A DNA stretch of 64,000 bases from Vibrio gallicus (lineage in GTDB: Bacteria; Pseudomonadota; Gammaproteobacteria; Enterobacterales; Vibrionaceae): NCBI RefSeq assembly GCF_024346875.1, contig NZ_AP024871.1, forward strand, positions 2,232,001-2,296,000, read 5' to 3'. The translations under genes and the position numbers were made by a program. This document shows positions 61,887 through 64,000 of the stretch, in pieces. The notes below the pieces were generated by a model. The model searched no databases. It was not told the DNA's origin and saw nothing but the letters and a program-made list of their open reading frames with translations. How positions within the stretch are numbered: the stretch's first letter is position 1; every line of letters begins with the position of its first letter.

Positions 61887-63038
61887 ATGACTCCAAAACC
61901 TACGCGTAAATATAAGTCAAACGTCAGTGTCAAAAGCACTGGCGTTTTGTTGTTACTAGCCACCTCACTACTCTATAGTACTGCGCCCTTAGCAAACACC
62001 GCAGATCTAAAGGGAGTCACAGGTGAAATTACTCGCCAACAAAAGAATCTAGTTCAACAACAAAAAGATCTAGATAAACTGCAAAAGCAACTCAAAACAG
62101 ACGAGCTTGCGATAGCAAATGCCACTAAGAAACTGAAACAAACTCAGTCAACATTAAAGTATTCACAAAGCAATGCTCGTAAATTCCAAGCTGAATACGA
62201 CGATCTAGTCAGACAAACTAAGCAACAAACGCAAGACCTTAAGAAATTGGTCAAGGCGTATTACATGATGCAATCCAATGCTAAGTTAGATAACTTTTTA
62301 AGCCAAGATAGCGCCCAAGAAAAAGATAGAATGAGTCAATACTATCAACATCTTGCTATTAAACGCACCGAAGCAATTGAAAGGCTTAAGCAGACAAACG
62401 AAGCACTTCAACAGAAAAACCAACAACTGCTTGCTGAGCAACAGCAAATTAAAGGACTACTCAATGAGCAGTCAAATCAGCTAGCTAAGTTGAAGAAATC
62501 ACAATCAAGCCGCAAAGGCACTGTGGCTAAGTTTCGACGCAACATTAAAGGCGATACTGCACACCTCAATGAGTTAAAGCGAAATGAAGCTCGTCTAAAA
62601 GCAGAAATTGCCAAAGCCGCCAAACGAAACTCCGTACCTATGGATGGTCTAGCGAAACAGCGAGGCAAGCTTCCATGGCCAATTAAGGGTCGCGTTCTGC
62701 ATCGGTATGGTTCAACTCAAAGTGGCCAAGTAGACTGGAAAGGTATTGTTATTAATGCCAACTATGAACAACCAGTAAAAGCAGTTTATCCGGGCAAAGT
62801 CGTATTTGCTGATTATCTGCGCGGTTATGGTTTAGTTATGCTCATAGACCACGGCAAAGGCGATATGACCTTATATGGCTATAACCAAGTTCTCACCAAA
62901 AAAGAAGGCGACAAAGTTACCGCAGGAGAAACCATAGCTCTTGCCGGCGACACTGGTGGTCAAAATCGCGCGTCTGTTTACTTTGAGCTAAGGCGTAACA
63001 GCCGTACTCAGAACCCACAACGCTGGTTGAAGAAATAA
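61887..63038 (+). CDS. envC: Murein hydrolase activator EnvC
   Basis: EnvC is a periplasmic FtsEX-recruited activator of amidases AmiA and AmiB at the septum. The protein has 383 residues: a signal peptide (about 20-37), coiled coils (about 40-255, heptad-like Gln/Lys/Leu), and a C-terminal LytM domain (about 265-380). The LytM metal motifs are degenerate (VYFELR and LYGYN where active enzymes have HxH-type residues), as expected for an activator without its own hydrolase activity. Its presumed target AmiB is encoded at 25906-27579. No ribosome site of normal spacing precedes the ATG. Confidence 0.94.
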   Translation: MTPKPTRKYKSNVSVKSTGVLLLLATSLLYSTAPLANTADLKGVTGEITRQQKNLVQQQKDLDKLQKQLKTDELAIANATKKLKQTQSTLKYSQSNARKFQAEYDDLVRQTKQQTQDLKKLVKAYYMMQSNAKLDNFLSQDSAQEKDRMSQYYQHLAIKRTEAIERLKQTNEALQQKNQQLLAEQQQIKGLLNEQSNQLAKLKKSQSSRKGTVAKFRRNIKGDTAHLNELKRNEARLKAEIAKAAKRNSVPMDGLAKQRGKLPWPIKGRVLHRYGSTQSGQVDWKGIVINANYEQPVKAVYPGKVVFADYLRGYGLVMLIDHGKGDMTLYGYNQVLTKKEGDKVTAGETIALAGDTGGQNRASVYFELRRNSRTQNPQRWLKK

Positions 63039-63076
63039 AAAAAGAGCCGACTACTTTTCATAGTCGGCTCTTTTTT
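63037..63076. terminator. Bidirectional terminator between envC and zapB
   Basis: AAGAGCCGACTA (63042-63053) pairs perfectly with TAGTCGGCTCTT (63061-63072), with A-run left and T-run right. Confidence 0.93.
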
Positions 63077-63089
63077 AGAATTCTGTGGT

Positions 63090-63335
63090 TTATTCCACTT
63101 CTTCCATTTTACCTAGCATGTTGCGAATGCGCTCTTGCCATTGATCGTGCTCAGATTGAACCTGACGAGCACGCTCTTCTGATTGCACTTTCTCATTGCG
63201 TAGCTGCTCAGCTTCATTTGCTAGTTGTTGCTTTTGCTCTTTTAGCTCATCAACTTCCATTTGAAGCAAAGTAATTGTGTCGACTGCTGTCTGTACTTTT
63301 GCTTCTAGTTTTTCCAATACTTCTAAAGACATCAT
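63090..63335 (-). CDS. zapB: Cell division protein ZapB
   Basis: ZapB is a small coiled-coil protein of the Z ring that links FtsZ-ZapA to MatP. The protein has 81 residues and is almost wholly heptad-patterned. It begins with [12 protein letters not shown] and [19 protein letters not shown] and ends with MLGKMEEVE, a close match in pattern to E. coli ZapB. An adjacent ATG one codon in is an equally possible start. It is divergent from glpX, with about 330 bases between. Confidence 0.95.
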   Translation of the reverse strand: MMSLEVLEKLEAKVQTAVDTITLLQMEVDELKEQKQQLANEAEQLRNEKVQSEERARQVQSEHDQWQERIRNMLGKMEEVE

Positions 63336-63596
63336 GACCTACCTAGTTCCTTAATCGTTTAATAACCAAGCCCAATCTACCCTTGAGTAAAATACTATCT
63401 ACTTGGTTTTAGATCTAACTTACGCTCCATTCTACTCACAGCCATGTATATAAACACACCTAAAACTCTATTTTCAGTTCAAGTGAATAAAAAAACAGCG
63501 ATCTTAATCATATTTTGACATCCACGAAGTCAAACAACACCGTAAAGCTCTACAAATTCTAAAAACACTGCTAGTGAACTCAAATTCACCCCAACA
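63336..63596. other. Gene-free interval upstream of glpX
   Basis: AT-rich, with no reading frame. It presumably carries the zapB promoter on the minus strand. The glpX-proximal end holds the PurR box annotated next. Confidence 0.5.
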
Positions 63597-63612
63597 ACGC
63601 AAACGTTTTCTT
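63597..63612 (+). promoter_or_regulatory. PurR box overlapping the glpX promoter
   Basis: ACGCAAACGTTTTCTT fits every defined position of the PurR consensus ANGMAANCGNTTNCNT. A -10 TAAAAT follows at 63623-63628, so the operator overlaps the -35 region (about 63600-63605). Bound PurR with hypoxanthine or guanine would block glpX. The core AAACGTTT is also compatible with a Cra/FruR-like site, which would be the expected regulator of a fructose bisphosphatase. Confidence 0.6.
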
Positions 63613-63669
63613 CTCTCTATGCTAAAATCGCGCCGAATAGAATTTAACCTTAACCACATTGGAGTAGAT

Positions 63670-64000
63670 ATGAAACGCGATTTAGCGATGGCATTTTCTC
63701 GTGTAACAGAAGGGGCAGCCCTAGCCGGTTATAAATGGCTTGGCCGTGGGGATAAAAATGCCGCTGATGGCGCCGCTGTAGAAGTTATGCGCTGCTTGCT
63801 CAATAAAACAGATATTGCTGGTGAGATCGTCATTGGTGAAGGTGAGATAGATGATGCTCCAATGCTATATATTGGCGAAAATGTTGGCTTAGGTGGTGAT
63901 GCTGTAGATATTGCTGTTGACCCTATTGAAGGCACTCGAATGACAGCTATGGGTCAATCTAATGCTCTGGCCGTTCTTGCCGCAGGTGAAAAAGGTAGCT
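63670..64000 (+). CDS. glpX: Class II fructose-1,6-bisphosphatase, 3' truncated by window edge
   Basis: GlpX hydrolyses fructose 1,6-bisphosphate to fructose 6-phosphate in gluconeogenesis. The first 110 codons are present of an expected 335 or so. GGAG precedes the ATG at 63670. The N-terminus contains [39 protein letters not shown] (metal-binding acidic residues) and [10 protein letters not shown], typical of GlpX/class II enzymes. No glpF or glpK is seen on the left; what follows on the right is off-window. Confidence 0.95.
   Translation, partial: MKRDLAMAFSRVTEGAALAGYKWLGRGDKNAADGAAVEVMRCLLNKTDIAGEIVIGEGEIDDAPMLYIGENVGLGGDAVDIAVDPIEGTRMTAMGQSNALAVLAAGEKGS

Overview
The window is a piece of a gammaproteobacterial chromosome, most probably from Vibrio or another Vibrionaceae. 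It is moderately AT-rich and densely coded, every gene looks intact, and I see no phage, IS element, integron or CRISPR array. The assignment rests on protein similarity recalled from memory and on gene order. Much of the window is a rearranged version of the 92-95 min region of the E. coli chromosome (dnaB-alr, rpsF-priB-rpsR-rplI, nsrR-rnr-rlmB, purA, hflCKX-hfq-miaA-mutL-amiB-tsaE, queG, glycine tRNAs, orn, rsgA, psd, epmA, frdABCD, efp/epmB, groESL). It is followed by the yibN-secB-gpsA-cysE and gpmI-envC neighbourhoods. No species can be named from the sequence alone.

Layout. 1-4.9 kb: 3' truncated cysJ, an unrecognised small protein, an outer-membrane barrel protein, pspG with a near-perfect sigma-54 promoter, dusA, and an orphan metQ with a MetJ-box-like operator. 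5-15.7 kb: pgi, dnaB-alr, a DUF481 outer-membrane protein, the S6/PriB/S18/L9 operon with its S6:S18-type leader, then nsrR-rnr-rlmB. 15.8-28 kb: hmp opposite nsrR with an NsrR operator, purA, yjeT, and the eight-gene run tsaE-amiB-mutL-miaA-hfq-hflX-hflK-hflC. 28.2-31.3 kb: queG, an AT-rich gene-free stretch carrying DnaA boxes and GATC sites, and an alternating array of four tRNA-Gly(GCC) and three initiator tRNA-fMet genes behind one strong promoter, then orn. 31.5-33.5 kb: rsgA and psd. 33.5-39 kb: a block absent from this place in E. coli (TetR regulator, menA-rraA, SLC13 transporter, glycerophosphodiesterase, EamA exporter). 39-45.2 kb: epmA, frdABCD, efp and epmB, so EF-P and two of its modification enzymes flank fumarate reductase. 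45.2-52.8 kb: a small secreted protein, the ABC-F protein YbiT, ModF, and a large lipoprotein pullulanase. 53-57 kb: groES-groEL with a sigma-32 promoter, and a MATE exporter. 57-64 kb: yibN, secB-gpsA-cysE with an ERIC-like palindrome, gpmI-envC, zapB, and 5' truncated glpX.

Themes. Anaerobic and nitrosative life (fumarate reductase, menaquinone synthesis, Hmp/NsrR), translation quality (EF-P and EpmA/B, RsgA, RNase R, RlmB, S6/S18/L9, MiaA, QueG, TsaE, DusA, initiator tRNA), envelope and division (AmiB with its activator EnvC, ZapB, Alr, PspG, SecB) and central carbon metabolism (Pgi, GpmI, GlpX). The most interesting non-coding signal is the DnaA-box cluster between queG and the glycine tRNA genes. 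It occupies the position where E. coli carries its DnaA-titration locus datA. Other candidate regulatory sites read directly from the sequence are a full-consensus PurR box in front of glpX, a CRP site in front of gpmI, the sigma-54 promoter of pspG and the MetJ box of metQ.
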